A stretch of DNA of 64,000 nucleotides from an uncultured Pelagibacteraceae bacterium (GTDB lineage: Bacteria > Pseudomonadota > Alphaproteobacteria > Pelagibacterales > Pelagibacteraceae): the NCBI GenBank assembly GCA_902570425.1, contig CACFYB010000004.1:1-64000 (forward strand). The letters run 5' to 3'. Positions 19,597 to 28,999 of this stretch are shown here, piece after piece; the first letter of the stretch is position 1, and each line of letters begins with the position of its first letter. The notes beneath the pieces are model-generated. The model saw only the letters and a list, made by a program, of their open reading frames with translations. It had not been told where the DNA came from and made no database searches. The position numbers were made by a program, and so were the translations under genes.

Positions 19597-19917
19597 ATGA
19601 ATAAAAATTCTTTATATCTATTTTTTTGGATACCAGCAATATTATTGATTTTAGCACCAATATTTTCATTTCCCTATGGGTTTTATACTTTCTTGAGATT
19701 ATTAATAAGTATAAGTGCAGCTTTTATAATTTTTTTTAATTATAAAAGTATTAAAGGTATAAATGAAATTTCAATATTATTTATATTAATTTTTATTTTA
19801 TATAATCCAGTGATACCTGTCTATTTAACAAGAGAAATATGGTTACCAATTAATTTTATTACTTCCGGTATTTATATTTATAGTTTTTTTAAGATTAAAA
19901 AAACATTGTCTATATAA
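19597..19917 (+). CDS. Small four-TM membrane protein (DUF6804-like)
   Basis: A 106-residue, very hydrophobic protein with about four membrane helices separated by short loops; the pattern (PYGFYTFLRLL near residue 27, NPVIPVYLTREIWLPIN near 70-86) resembles the uncharacterised DUF6804 family. It follows the coiled-coil protein by two bases and is the last gene of this plus-strand run, facing the ABC permease gene end-to-end with a two-base gap. Co-transcription with the upstream genes is likely, but a shared function is not proven. Confidence 0.65.
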   Translation: MNKNSLYLFFWIPAILLILAPIFSFPYGFYTFLRLLISISAAFIIFFNYKSIKGINEISILFILIFILYNPVIPVYLTREIWLPINFITSGIYIYSFFKIKKTLSI

Positions 19918-19919
19918 GA

Positions 19920-20651
19920 TTAATCTTTTTGTAATTTTTTTTCTAATTTTCTGACTAAATATGAAACTATCAATATCAAAACTAAATATTCTAAAATTAA
20001 GAACGTATAAATCTCTAATGGACGATAAGTTGTAACAACTAATTCATTAGCTTTTCTTGTTAAGTCTCCAATACCAATAATAGATACTAGTGAAGACATT
20101 TTTAAGACATATACAAACTGATTTCCAATTGCTGGTAAAATATTTTTAATTGCTTGAGGAAGTATAACCAATTTAAGTTTTCTGAAAAAATTTAGTCCTA
20201 GAGAACTTCCTGCCTCCCATTGTGATTTCTTTATTGAATTAATTCCTGCTCTAAAAATTTCAGCTTGAAAAGCACTTTCACTAATAGATAGAGCAATGAT
20301 ACCAGATACAAATGGGCTAAAACTAATACCTGTCATTATTGGTAGACCGTAATAGATCCATAAAATCAAAACCAATAATGGTATTGCTCTTACTATTTCT
20401 ACATAACCTATGTTTAAATAAGTTAAAAATTTATTCTTAGCCAAAGAAGGGATAGCGATTACCAGCCCTAAAAAAATTGAAATGATTATTGAAACTACAG
20501 AAATGAAAATAGTTGTGGTTAAACCACTTAATAAAAACTTTAAATTGGTTAACCCCTCCATATTGTTAGGAGATAAAATTAACCAGTTAAGTTCACTTTT
20601 ACCGCATGAAGTTAAAGGTAAAATTAAAAGTAAAAAAAATAAATTTTTCAC
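19920..20651 (-). CDS. Amino-acid-type ABC transporter permease
   Basis: A 243-residue HisM/GlnP-type inner-membrane permease. The membrane domain has about five helices, and the EAA loop that contacts the ATPase is the stretch EAGSSLGLNFFRKLKLVILPQA near residues 141-162. The N-terminus is unusual: it begins like a lipoprotein signal (LPLTSCGKSE near residues 12-21) before the first transport helix. It is the last gene of the sox operon direction, 39 bases behind the binding protein. No ATP-binding subunit lies nearby, so it must borrow one encoded elsewhere. The substrate is unknown; context suggests an amino acid or methylated amine. Confidence 0.85.
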   Translation of the reverse strand: MKNLFFLLLILPLTSCGKSELNWLILSPNNMEGLTNLKFLLSGLTTTIFISVVSIIISIFLGLVIAIPSLAKNKFLTYLNIGYVEIVRAIPLLVLILWIYYGLPIMTGISFSPFVSGIIALSISESAFQAEIFRAGINSIKKSQWEAGSSLGLNFFRKLKLVILPQAIKNILPAIGNQFVYVLKMSSLVSIIGIGDLTRKANELVVTTYRPLEIYTFLILEYLVLILIVSYLVRKLEKKLQKD

Positions 20652-20690
20652 TCTTAAGTTATAAAGAATTAAAAATTAATTACTAATTGA

Positions 20691-21458
20691 TTATAAGCTT
20701 TTTAGATTATATTTAGCTAGCAACTTAGTGAAGAAGCCAGATGATTTTTTCTTTTTGATCCAATCATTAACGTAACTGTTCCATTTATTGTCACCTTTTG
20801 GAACCATCATTGCTAAGAAAGCTGGATTTTTCTCTCCATCAGGAACTATTGCTAGTTGTGGGTATTTAATTACTAGTTTATTAGCTTCTGTAGAGCTTGT
20901 TATATTTCCATCAGCTCTTCCAGCTAAAACCTCTTGAAAATCTCTAGCAGGAGCTTCTACTGAGTTTAATTTTGATTTTGGAAAAAATTCTTTTGCTTTT
21001 TCTTCTTGTGATGTGCCAAGTGTAGTCGCAATAGTTACATTTGAATTATTTAACGAGTCCCATGTTGGAAATTTTTTCAAATTTTTCTTAAGTACTAGTG
21101 GAACAGTACCATATTTATAATAAGTATCTGTAAAACCAGCTACTTCAGCTCTTTTAGGTGTTTTTGTTACACTTGTAGAAATATCATATCTTTCAGAAGT
21201 AATACCTGAAACAATAGTCTTCCATTCAGCAGGTACAAATTCAATTTTAACACCCATATCCTTTGCAAGTTCATTCATCACATCGATATCAAAACCTTTG
21301 TATTTATTTGTCGCTGGATCCTTCATAGTCATAGGATCCCAATCACCTGTTGTTCCAACTTTTAAAACTCCTGATGATAAAATTTTATCTAAATTTGATT
21401 CTGCGTTTAAAGAAAAAGGTAAAAGAGCAAATAATGCTATAAGAAATATTTTTTTCAT
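20691..21458 (-). CDS. Periplasmic amino-acid-type ABC substrate-binding protein
   Basis: A 255-residue exported binding protein: signal peptide at residues 1-19 (cleaved after LNA), then a two-lobed type II fold starting [16 protein letters not shown], with [21 protein letters not shown] near 55-75 and [14 protein letters not shown] near 93-106 (family arginine region). Related proteins bind amino acids; a cyclohexadienyl-dehydratase-like relative is also possible. It starts 34 bases after the soxG stop on the same strand and precedes the permease, so co-expression with sarcosine oxidase is likely. Confidence 0.85.
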   Translation of the reverse strand: MKKIFLIALFALLPFSLNAESNLDKILSSGVLKVGTTGDWDPMTMKDPATNKYKGFDIDVMNELAKDMGVKIEFVPAEWKTIVSGITSERYDISTSVTKTPKRAEVAGFTDTYYKYGTVPLVLKKNLKKFPTWDSLNNSNVTIATTLGTSQEEKAKEFFPKSKLNSVEAPARDFQEVLAGRADGNITSSTEANKLVIKYPQLAIVPDGEKNPAFLAMMVPKGDNKWNSYVNDWIKKKKSSGFFTKLLAKYNLKSL

Positions 21459-21492
21459 GCTTCTTATTAACTTATTTAAATTCTAAATGAGA

Positions 21493-22056
21493 CTATAATC
21501 TTGACGCACTATCATTCATCCATGAGAATAAATGTTGTGAAAATGAGCGTCTAACAAAAAGATTCACTTCATTTTGGTTTTGATTATGAATAACAACATC
21601 AATTTTAGCGAGAATCGTTTGAGTCACTGAACCTTTCTTGTATTTAAAATCATTAAAATTAAAAGGTGATCCGTTCTCGAATAAGTCAAAGATTTTGTCT
21701 CCTTTGATATTTATTAGAACAAATTGATCGGTAACATTTGTCACAGCACCTAAATTTGTTTTAGAAATATTCTTATTTAATAAATTTTCAGTCTCAAATT
21801 CATTACTTTCAGAGTTTATTGTTTCATTAGAGTAAACCATCCATTCATCTGGACTTAACCAAAGAGCAGTTAATTTATCACTTCTTGATGATGTGTTAGC
21901 CTCAGTGGGTAATAATAAATTTAATGATTTACCAATTGCAGATAAAAATTCTCTCTTTTTACCTCTTATAATTAATTTCATAACAGGTTTAAATTCTTTC
22001 ATTTGTAAACCTGAATAAGATTTTTCTTCAGTTATAGCATTTGTATAATTAAGCAT
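21493..22056 (-). CDS. soxG: Sarcosine oxidase gamma subunit
   Basis: Smallest-conserved of the structural subunits of heterotetrameric sarcosine oxidase, which converts sarcosine to glycine with transfer of the methyl carbon to tetrahydrofolate. The 187 residues resemble a partial GcvT fold; LWLSPDEWMV near residue 67 and VTNVTDQFVLINIKG near 105-119 are typical. It overlaps the soxA stop by eight bases and is the last sox gene, in order soxB-soxD-soxA-soxG. Confidence 0.9.
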   Translation of the reverse strand: MLNYTNAITEEKSYSGLQMKEFKPVMKLIIRGKKREFLSAIGKSLNLLLPTEANTSSRSDKLTALWLSPDEWMVYSNETINSESNEFETENLLNKNISKTNLGAVTNVTDQFVLINIKGDKIFDLFENGSPFNFNDFKYKKGSVTQTILAKIDVVIHNQNQNEVNLFVRRSFSQHLFSWMNDSASRL

Positions 22057-25054
22057 TCAATCTTTTATTCTCCTTGTCTAAAAAAACTGGATCTGCAACA
22101 GTTACGTTAATTTGTTTATTTTCCATTGGAATAACTAATTTTTGACCCATCATATTTTTTCCACCTTTAACAACTCCAAGAGCGATAGATTTTTTTAAGT
22201 TTGGGCTATAATAACTGGATGTTACGTGTCCCAACATTTCAATTGGTGTTTTTTTAATATCAGATACGATTTGTGCGCCTTCTTCTAAAACTTCATTTGG
22301 ATTTTCAGTAAGTAGACCAACTAATTGTTTTCTGTCTTCTCTTATTGTATCAGATCTATATAAAGATCTTTTTCCTATAAAATCATATTTCTTTTTACTA
22401 ACTATCCAATCCATTTGTAAATCGATAGGAGTCATAGTTGCATCAGTATCTTGACCAACAATGATAAATCCTTTTTCTGCTCTTAATAAATGCATAGTTT
22501 CAGTTCCATAAGGTGTGATATTAAATTCTTTTCCTGCTTCCATACATTTTTCCCATACTGATTTACCATAATTAGCTTGAATATTTATTTCATAGCTATG
22601 TTCACCTGTAAAACTAATCCTCATCACTCTGCAATTAATGTTACCAATTTTTGCATTTTTAAAAGACATATGAGGAAAATTCTTATCAGAAAAATCAAGA
22701 TCAGGAATTATTTGAGATACAATTTTTTTACTATTAGGTCCACAAACACTTACTGTAGCATAATGGTCAGTTACAGACGTTAAATAAACATCTAATTCAG
22801 GCCATTCGGTTTGTAAATAATCCTCTAGTTTTCCTAAAACCGTTGCAGCTCCACCGGTAGTAGTAGTCATAATATAATGGTTTTCACCTAATCTTGTTGT
22901 AACACCATCATCATAAACCATACCATCCTCATTAAGCATTAAACCGTATCTACATTTTCCAATTGCTAATTTTGACCAAGCGTTTGTATAAACTCTGTTT
23001 AAAAATTCTGAGGCATCAGTACCTTGAATATCTATTTTACCTAATGTAGATGCATCTAAAATACCTGCACTGTCTCTAGCAGCTTTACTCTCTCTTTGAA
23101 CTGCATCGTGCATATTTTCACCATTTTTTGGATAATACCAAGCTCTCTTCCATTGACCGACGTTTTCGAATTCAGCTTTATTTTCAACGTGCCACTCATG
23201 AATTGCTGTTTTTCTGGATACATCAAAATACTCACCAACACTTCTACCAACTATCGTTCCAAAAGTAAGAGGAGTGTAGGGTGGTCTAAAAGTTGTAGTA
23301 CCAAGTTCACCCATTTTAGATCCAGTAGTTTCAGAAATAATTCCCAATGCATGCATGTTACCAAGTTTACCTTGATCAGTTCCCATACCTGTTGTTGTAT
23401 ATCTTTTCACATGTTCGATTGATCTAAAACCTTCTCTTAAAGCTAATTTAATATCTTTGGCTGTTGCATCATTTTGATAATCCACAAAAGGTTTTGTTTT
23501 TCCAAGAATTTTGTCAGACGGAAGCAACCAAATATTTCTCTTTGATTTATTAAAAGAAGATTTAATTTCAAAATCTTCATAGTCTATTTTTTTTAAATTT
23601 AAAAATTTTTTTATAGCTTTAGGAACAGTTGATAATATCTCATCCAAAGTAAAATCTCCATTACATGAACCTATACTAATTTGATCTGATGAATATTCTT
23701 TTGGTATAAAAACTTGATCTTCATCTCTGAATTTTAATTTTCCTCCAGATTGCGTAAAAAGATGTACAGCTGGTGTCCATCCACCAGAAATACCAAGACA
23801 ATCGCATAAAATAGATATTTTTGAACCTATCACTTTTTGACCATCTTTAGATAGTTGCATTATTGAAACTTTATTAATCCTTTTGTATCCATAAGTATCC
23901 ACCACCGTATATCCCTTATAGACTTTGATGTTATTTTTTTCAGTCTCCTTAATTAATTTTGAGTCAGTTTCTTCTCTATTATCAATAATAGCCTCTACAT
24001 TAATTCCTTTTTGATATAAACTAAGTGCTGTTTCATATGCGCTATCATTGTTTGTAAATAGAACGTTTTTTTCTCCACATGCAACACCATAAAAATTTGC
24101 ATATTTTTCAATAGCTGAAGATAGTAAAATACCAGGACGATCATTATTATTAAAAATGAGTGGTCTTTCTAAAGATCCAGTTGCAGTTATTACTTTTTTA
24201 GCTCTTATTTTGAGTAATCTGTGACGAATTTTGTTGTTTCTTTGTTCTAAAGGTATGTGGTCAGTTAAATTTTCTCTTGCCAATAGAAAGTTATACCCAT
24301 GATATGCAGCTACACTTGTTCTTGTTTTAATTTCTAAATTTTCAATTTTTTTTATTTCATTAATTTCTTTTTCCAACCATGAACTTGAGATTTGATTATT
24401 GATCTTGAAATGTTCAGAATTTTGATAAATTGTCGAACCCCCCAAATAGGGCTTTTCATCTATCAGAAGAGTTTTGTAACCATTTTTTGCCGCTGTTTTT
24501 GCTGCTACAATTCCTGCGATGCCAGCTCCAATAATTAAAACATCACAATGAATGTACTTGTGTTCATAAATATCAGGGTCAGGTTCAGTAGGTGATCTTC
24601 CTAAACCAGCAGATTTTCTAATAAAATATTCATATTTTTCCCAGAAACTTGCTGGCCACATAAAAGTTTTATAATAAAAACCCGCAGGCAAAACTGGGCT
24701 TAAAAAATTATTAATTCCACCAATATCAAAATTAACACTTGGCCAGCAATTTTGACTTGAAGCTTCAAGACCTTCATAAATTTCTATTTCTGTAGCTCTA
24801 ACATTTGGTTCTGTTCTGGATGTATTGTTATGTAGTTGAACAATTGCATTAGGTTCTTCTGAACCAGCTGTCATTATTCCACGAGGTCTATGATATTTAA
24901 AACTTCTTCCAACTAAGTGAATATCATTAAATAATAGTGCAGAAGCTAGTGTATCTCCTTTATATCCGTAGTAAGTTGATCCATTAAATTTAAATGAAAT
25001 CTTATACGTTTCATCAATCAACTTGCTTGTTTTTACTCTTAAATTTTTTGTCAT
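22049..25054 (-). CDS. soxA: Sarcosine oxidase alpha subunit
   Basis: The 1001-residue large subunit. An N-terminal ferredoxin-like domain (TYYGYKGDTLASALL near 28-42) is followed by a NAD-binding dinucleotide fold with VLIIGAGIAGIVAAKTA near 173-189 and a second pyridine-nucleotide region, then a C-terminal GcvT/aminomethyltransferase domain (from about 600) that passes formaldehyde-level carbon to tetrahydrofolate. The enzyme yields glycine, 5,10-methylene-THF and H2O2. In SAR11 relatives it is part of glycine betaine/sarcosine breakdown, connecting with glyA at 38403. Confidence 0.96.
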   Translation of the reverse strand: MTKNLRVKTSKLIDETYKISFKFNGSTYYGYKGDTLASALLFNDIHLVGRSFKYHRPRGIMTAGSEEPNAIVQLHNNTSRTEPNVRATEIEIYEGLEASSQNCWPSVNFDIGGINNFLSPVLPAGFYYKTFMWPASFWEKYEYFIRKSAGLGRSPTEPDPDIYEHKYIHCDVLIIGAGIAGIVAAKTAAKNGYKTLLIDEKPYLGGSTIYQNSEHFKINNQISSSWLEKEINEIKKIENLEIKTRTSVAAYHGYNFLLARENLTDHIPLEQRNNKIRHRLLKIRAKKVITATGSLERPLIFNNNDRPGILLSSAIEKYANFYGVACGEKNVLFTNNDSAYETALSLYQKGINVEAIIDNREETDSKLIKETEKNNIKVYKGYTVVDTYGYKRINKVSIMQLSKDGQKVIGSKISILCDCLGISGGWTPAVHLFTQSGGKLKFRDEDQVFIPKEYSSDQISIGSCNGDFTLDEILSTVPKAIKKFLNLKKIDYEDFEIKSSFNKSKRNIWLLPSDKILGKTKPFVDYQNDATAKDIKLALREGFRSIEHVKRYTTTGMGTDQGKLGNMHALGIISETTGSKMGELGTTTFRPPYTPLTFGTIVGRSVGEYFDVSRKTAIHEWHVENKAEFENVGQWKRAWYYPKNGENMHDAVQRESKAARDSAGILDASTLGKIDIQGTDASEFLNRVYTNAWSKLAIGKCRYGLMLNEDGMVYDDGVTTRLGENHYIMTTTTGGAATVLGKLEDYLQTEWPELDVYLTSVTDHYATVSVCGPNSKKIVSQIIPDLDFSDKNFPHMSFKNAKIGNINCRVMRISFTGEHSYEINIQANYGKSVWEKCMEAGKEFNITPYGTETMHLLRAEKGFIIVGQDTDATMTPIDLQMDWIVSKKKYDFIGKRSLYRSDTIREDRKQLVGLLTENPNEVLEEGAQIVSDIKKTPIEMLGHVTSSYYSPNLKKSIALGVVKGGKNMMGQKLVIPMENKQINVTVADPVFLDKENKRLNA

Positions 25055-25057
25055 TAT

Positions 25058-25333
25058 CTATTTAGTTGGAGGTTTTTCACCCATTTTATAAACAGCTTTA
25101 ATTACATCATTGGATGTATCACGAACTACATTAAACCATTTTCTACATCCATGAGTGTGTATCCATCTTTCAAATTGAACACCTTTGATATTTTTTCTCA
25201 TAAATAGATATTCTGCCCATTGGTCATCACTTAATTCTGTAGGTTGTTTAGGTCTAATTATATGAGCTTCACCACCTGCTTTAAATTCACTTTGTTCTCT
25301 TTCACCACAATAAGGACAATTGATGACAAACAT
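25058..25333 (-). CDS. soxD: Sarcosine oxidase delta subunit
   Basis: A 91-residue zinc-binding subunit. CPYCGERE at residues 6-13 and HTHGCRKWFN near 58-67 supply the Cys and His ligands expected of the family. Its start shares one base with the soxB stop, and soxA follows after three bases, so the three are translated together. Confidence 0.93.
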   Translation of the reverse strand: MFVINCPYCGEREQSEFKAGGEAHIIRPKQPTELSDDQWAEYLFMRKNIKGVQFERWIHTHGCRKWFNVVRDTSNDVIKAVYKMGEKPPTK

Positions 25334-26586
25334 TAGTGTGCGACAGCAGCAGCCCCATGTTCATCAACAAGATCACCACTTACAAATCTGTTAATGTTAA
25401 ATGCAGCATTTAATTTATGTGGTTCGTCATTAGCTATAGTGTGTGCAAATAAATCTCCAGAGCCAGGTGTTGCCTTAAATCCTCCTGTTCCCCAACCACA
25501 ATTAAAATACAACCCTTTAATAGAAGTTTTGCTGACAATAGGACTAGCATCAGGACATATATCAACAATTCCACCCCATTGTCTTAACATTCTCATTCTA
25601 CTAAATATTGGATATAGTTCTAAAATAGCGTTTAAAGTACCCTCTACTATATCATGGCTTCCTTTTTGGGAATAAGATACGTAATCATCAGTACCAGCAC
25701 CAATAACTAATTCTCCTTTATCAGATTGACTTACATATGCGTGAACAGCATTTGACATAACAACAGTATCTATTATTGGTTTAACAGGCTCAGATACTAA
25801 AGCTTGGAGTGGTTTGCTTTCCAAAGGTAATCTTAATCCAGCCATATTTGCAATTACACTTGAATGTCCAGCAGCAACTACACCAATTTTTTTTGTTTTA
25901 ATAAAACCCTTTGTTGTTTCAATTCCCTCAACACTTTCACCATTTCTTTTGATTCCTTTGACTTCACAATTTTGAATAATATCAACTCCCATTTCATCAG
26001 CACCTCTTGCGTAACCCCATGCAACTGCATCATGACGAGCTGTTCCAGCTCTTCTTTGGAGTGTCCCTCCCAAAACAGGATAACGAATGTCTGGTGAAGT
26101 ATTAATAATTGGACAAAATTTTTTTACTTGTTCAGTATTAAGATAAACAGCATCTATACCATTTAATCTGTTAGCATGTGTCCTTCTTTTAAGGTCTCTT
26201 ACATCTTGTAAATTATGTGCTAGATTCATAACACCTCTTTGACTAAACATTACATTATAATTAAGTTCTTGAGATAAACCTTCCCAAATTTTTAAAGCAT
26301 GATCATAAAGTCCAGCACTAGCATCCCATAAATAATTGGATCTGATTATAGTGGTATTTCTTCCAGTATTTCCTCCTCCAATCCATCCTTTTTCCACAAC
26401 TGCTATATTCTTCATATCATGTTTTTTAGCCAGATAATAAGCTGTAGCCAATCCGTGACCACCACCTCCAATAATTATCGCATCATATTCTTTTTTAGGC
26501 TCAGGATCTTTCCATGCTTTTTCCCAATTTTCATGGTATGAAAAAGCGTTTTTGACCAGAGAAAATAAAGAGTACTTATTTTTCAT
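25333..26586 (-). CDS. soxB: Sarcosine oxidase beta subunit
   Basis: The 417-residue flavoprotein subunit that binds covalent FMN and non-covalent FAD and oxidises sarcosine. The dinucleotide motif [20 protein letters not shown] is at about residues 37-56, [14 protein letters not shown] near 72-85 and the [14 protein letters not shown] region near 330-343. It is the first gene of the soxBDAG run, and an 11-bp inverted repeat (26589-26626) ends two bases in front of its ATG, so control at that site is likely. No clear Shine-Dalgarno sequence precedes the start. Confidence 0.96.
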   Translation of the reverse strand: MKNKYSLFSLVKNAFSYHENWEKAWKDPEPKKEYDAIIIGGGGHGLATAYYLAKKHDMKNIAVVEKGWIGGGNTGRNTTIIRSNYLWDASAGLYDHALKIWEGLSQELNYNVMFSQRGVMNLAHNLQDVRDLKRRTHANRLNGIDAVYLNTEQVKKFCPIINTSPDIRYPVLGGTLQRRAGTARHDAVAWGYARGADEMGVDIIQNCEVKGIKRNGESVEGIETTKGFIKTKKIGVVAAGHSSVIANMAGLRLPLESKPLQALVSEPVKPIIDTVVMSNAVHAYVSQSDKGELVIGAGTDDYVSYSQKGSHDIVEGTLNAILELYPIFSRMRMLRQWGGIVDICPDASPIVSKTSIKGLYFNCGWGTGGFKATPGSGDLFAHTIANDEPHKLNAAFNINRFVSGDLVDEHGAAAVAH

Positions 26587-26588
26587 TA

Positions 26589-26626
26589 TATTGAATAATT
26601 ACTTTATAAATATTGATTATTCAATA
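26589..26626. promoter_or_regulatory. Inverted repeat upstream of soxB, candidate operator or RNA hairpin
   Basis: Arms TATTGAATAAT at 26589-26599 and ATTATTCAATA at 26616-26626 are perfect 11-bp complements separated by 16 bases. On the minus strand the spacer contains TATAAA, a possible -10 box for soxB, so the arms may bracket the promoter. The same stretch is upstream of tRNA-Ser on the plus strand. It could be an operator for a dimeric regulator or a stem that hides the soxB start. Function is inferred. Confidence 0.5.
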
Positions 26627-26649
26627 CAATCAAAAGTGACAAATTTCCT

Positions 26650-26741
26650 GGAAGAGTGGGTGAGAGGCTTAAACCAGTCGTTTGCTAAATGACCGTGCGA
26701 GGAAACTTGTACCGAGGGTTCGAATCCCTCCTCTTCCGCCA
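26650..26741 (+). tRNA. tRNA-Ser (anticodon GCU)
   Basis: A class II tRNA of 92 bases including an encoded CCA. Acceptor arms GGAAGAG (26650-26656) and CTCTTCC (26731-26737) pair perfectly, with discriminator G then CCA at 26739-26741. The anticodon stem GTCGT/ATGAC encloses loop TTGCTAA, giving anticodon GCT, which reads AGC/AGU serine codons. A long variable arm and the T-loop GGTTCGAATCC complete it. It sits between the divergent soxB start and the end of slt. Confidence 0.95.
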
Positions 26742-26745
26742 TATT

Positions 26746-28956
26746 CTAGTATAAAGGTTCATCTTTAAAGAAGTTTTTCATTGAGACTGGTTTTTGGGCC
26801 AGTATGTAACGATAAACATTATAGTTTTCCAAAACTCTTTGAACATAATTTCTTGTTTCTTTAAATTTAATTAATTCAATCCAATTTACATAATCAATTT
26901 GTTTTTTTTGGGGATTTTTATTTATTTTTTTCCAATATCTTACTCTTTTAGGTCCAGCATTATAAGCTGCTATTGCAAATGGATAAGCGCCATCATATTC
27001 AAGAATTAAACCAGCTATATAGTGAGATCCTAAATTGATATTGTATTCAGCATCTCTTGTTAATCTTGATTTTGAGTATGGAAGATTGGCTTGTTTAGCA
27101 ACTAATTTAGCAGTGTAAGGCATAAGTTGCATTAAACCTTTTGCGCCTGCATGGCTATTTGCGCTTAAATCAAATTCACTTTCTTGTCTAATTATAGATA
27201 GTATAAAAGCTGTATCTGGAATTTTTCTTCCATTTATGTAATTTGGAGTGCTTATAATCGGATAATTAAATTTATTATGAAATCTTTTTTCATATGAAGC
27301 AATTTTTGCAATTTGAATAGCAAAATCAAATCTATCAATCTTAGTTGCTAATTCAGCAGCCAATATTTCGCTGCCATTATTTATATTATCATTTGCTAAA
27401 TGTCTTAAAATATATTTAGCATATTTGTCTTCATTTAGTTCATCAAGTAGATACGTTGTTTTTACCAATTCTTTTTTAAAAAAATAATCTCTGTATTCAT
27501 TTGAAACCTCAAAGTCTTTTGAGAGTTCAAAAGTTTTATTTGGATTAAGTTCCATAAAAGCTAATTGACCATAATATGTTGTAAGAAAATTTGCAGCTTT
27601 AATAAACCATTGTTCTGCTAAATCATCTTTACCAAGCTTTTGATAAGTTTTTGCTAACCAATAAGCTCCTCTCGATGTACTTATTGGGTAACCCACATTG
27701 TTGAAAAAATTTTCAAAGTGATCTTTAGCTAATAGAGGATTATCTAAAAAACTTAATGCTATCCAACCACTCATCCATTCAGCAGCTGCATACTCAGGTC
27801 CATCTGTTAAAGCATGACGACTTGCAATTTTATATGCTAATTCATATTTTTTTTTATAAATAAGAGATCTAGAAATGATTTCTCTTTCTATCCACCACTT
27901 ATCTGGTCTAACTAAATAATCTTTTGTATTTTTTATTTTAGTTAAAATTTCAACAGAGCTATCGACTCTACCTCTTTTTCTTCTCCATTTTAATCTGTCA
28001 TAATTTAAACCAGAGTCATTTTTAAATTTTGATGGAACTTTTGATATAGCATTATCAACTCCATAAGATTTGCTCATCAATAACTGTCTAGCTGTATAAA
28101 GTAACTCATAATCTTTGGGTAAATATCTTAGTAATCTTTTTAAATCCCAATACTTATTATTCCATGCTAAATAATCTGCTCTTTTAATATAATCATCTGC
28201 ATTTAGATATTTTTTAAATTTTTTTCTAAAAAATTTTAATTCAGATTTACTCAATTCTGCTGTAATCCAACCTTCTTTGATAAGATTTATTCCTTTGCTA
28301 GTATTATTGTTTAAAATTAAACTTTCACCTAATATCATTTTTCCAAAACCACTTAATGGTTCATTTGTGCCAAACCAATCGATAATTTTTTTAGGAGAAA
28401 CATTGTCTGTTGAAAGTTTATGTTCTGCTAGATATTTTATTCTTCCTATTCTAGGATAATTTTCATTAGTATCAATAAAAGTTTTATATTCATAATATGA
28501 TGCTTTATTACCTTTGGTAAGTAAGTGTCTCCATTGAATGAAATTATAGATGGATTTATCTTTTGCTTTTTTTGCTGTCTTTAAAGCATTAGACCATTTT
28601 GCTTGTTTCATCTCTAAAATAGCTTTTTTGGCTATCGCAAAATCTTTTTTATTATAATATTTAGATTTTTTTATAGAGTCAGCTTTATTTGACCCTGCAA
28701 TTAATGGTTTCTTTTTAGGTAAAATGATACCTTGAAAGTTTTGTTTTTTCGAGGAAATTTTATTTTCAGGTTTTTTTTCTATTATTTTTTTTGTAGTTGG
28801 TTTTGGAAGGGGTTTAAGAATATCAATTAATAGTTTTCGGTCCTTTTCTTCTTTACTTTGTAATGGTTTTTTTAAAGGTATTATATCAGCATGTAAAAGA
28901 ATAGTTGAGTTTGAGAAGATAATTAAACTTATAAAAAATATTATTTTTTTTAGCAT
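26746..28956 (-). CDS. slt: Soluble lytic murein transglycosylase
   Basis: A 736-residue exported enzyme that cleaves the glycan chain of peptidoglycan with formation of 1,6-anhydromuramic acid. A signal peptide covers residues 1-24, then a proline/lysine-rich linker, a long helical superhelix (about 100-560), and the C-terminal SLT domain. The catalytic glutamate is in RQESEFDLSANSHAGAKGLM near residue 590, with YNAGPKRVRYW near 670. It ends four bases from the tRNA-Ser gene and is divergent from dapA with 43 bases between starts. Confidence 0.93.
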   Translation of the reverse strand: MLKKIIFFISLIIFSNSTILLHADIIPLKKPLQSKEEKDRKLLIDILKPLPKPTTKKIIEKKPENKISSKKQNFQGIILPKKKPLIAGSNKADSIKKSKYYNKKDFAIAKKAILEMKQAKWSNALKTAKKAKDKSIYNFIQWRHLLTKGNKASYYEYKTFIDTNENYPRIGRIKYLAEHKLSTDNVSPKKIIDWFGTNEPLSGFGKMILGESLILNNNTSKGINLIKEGWITAELSKSELKFFRKKFKKYLNADDYIKRADYLAWNNKYWDLKRLLRYLPKDYELLYTARQLLMSKSYGVDNAISKVPSKFKNDSGLNYDRLKWRRKRGRVDSSVEILTKIKNTKDYLVRPDKWWIEREIISRSLIYKKKYELAYKIASRHALTDGPEYAAAEWMSGWIALSFLDNPLLAKDHFENFFNNVGYPISTSRGAYWLAKTYQKLGKDDLAEQWFIKAANFLTTYYGQLAFMELNPNKTFELSKDFEVSNEYRDYFFKKELVKTTYLLDELNEDKYAKYILRHLANDNINNGSEILAAELATKIDRFDFAIQIAKIASYEKRFHNKFNYPIISTPNYINGRKIPDTAFILSIIRQESEFDLSANSHAGAKGLMQLMPYTAKLVAKQANLPYSKSRLTRDAEYNINLGSHYIAGLILEYDGAYPFAIAAYNAGPKRVRYWKKINKNPQKKQIDYVNWIELIKFKETRNYVQRVLENYNVYRYILAQKPVSMKNFFKDEPLY

Positions 28957-28999
28957 AATCTTTTAGTATATGAATCTACAAACTATGTTATAAGTATTT

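Noticed and set aside
23096..23422. A 108-residue open frame, plus strand
   Set aside because: It is antisense to soxA, whose long frame and motifs are certain; cysteine/serine-rich shadow translation.
25394..25675. A 93-residue plus-strand frame
   Set aside because: Shadow of soxB; no start context or motifs.
26746..26760. tRNA-Ser as an integration site
   Set aside because: The tRNA is followed at once by slt, a normal housekeeping gene; no integrase or repeated tRNA 3' end is nearby.
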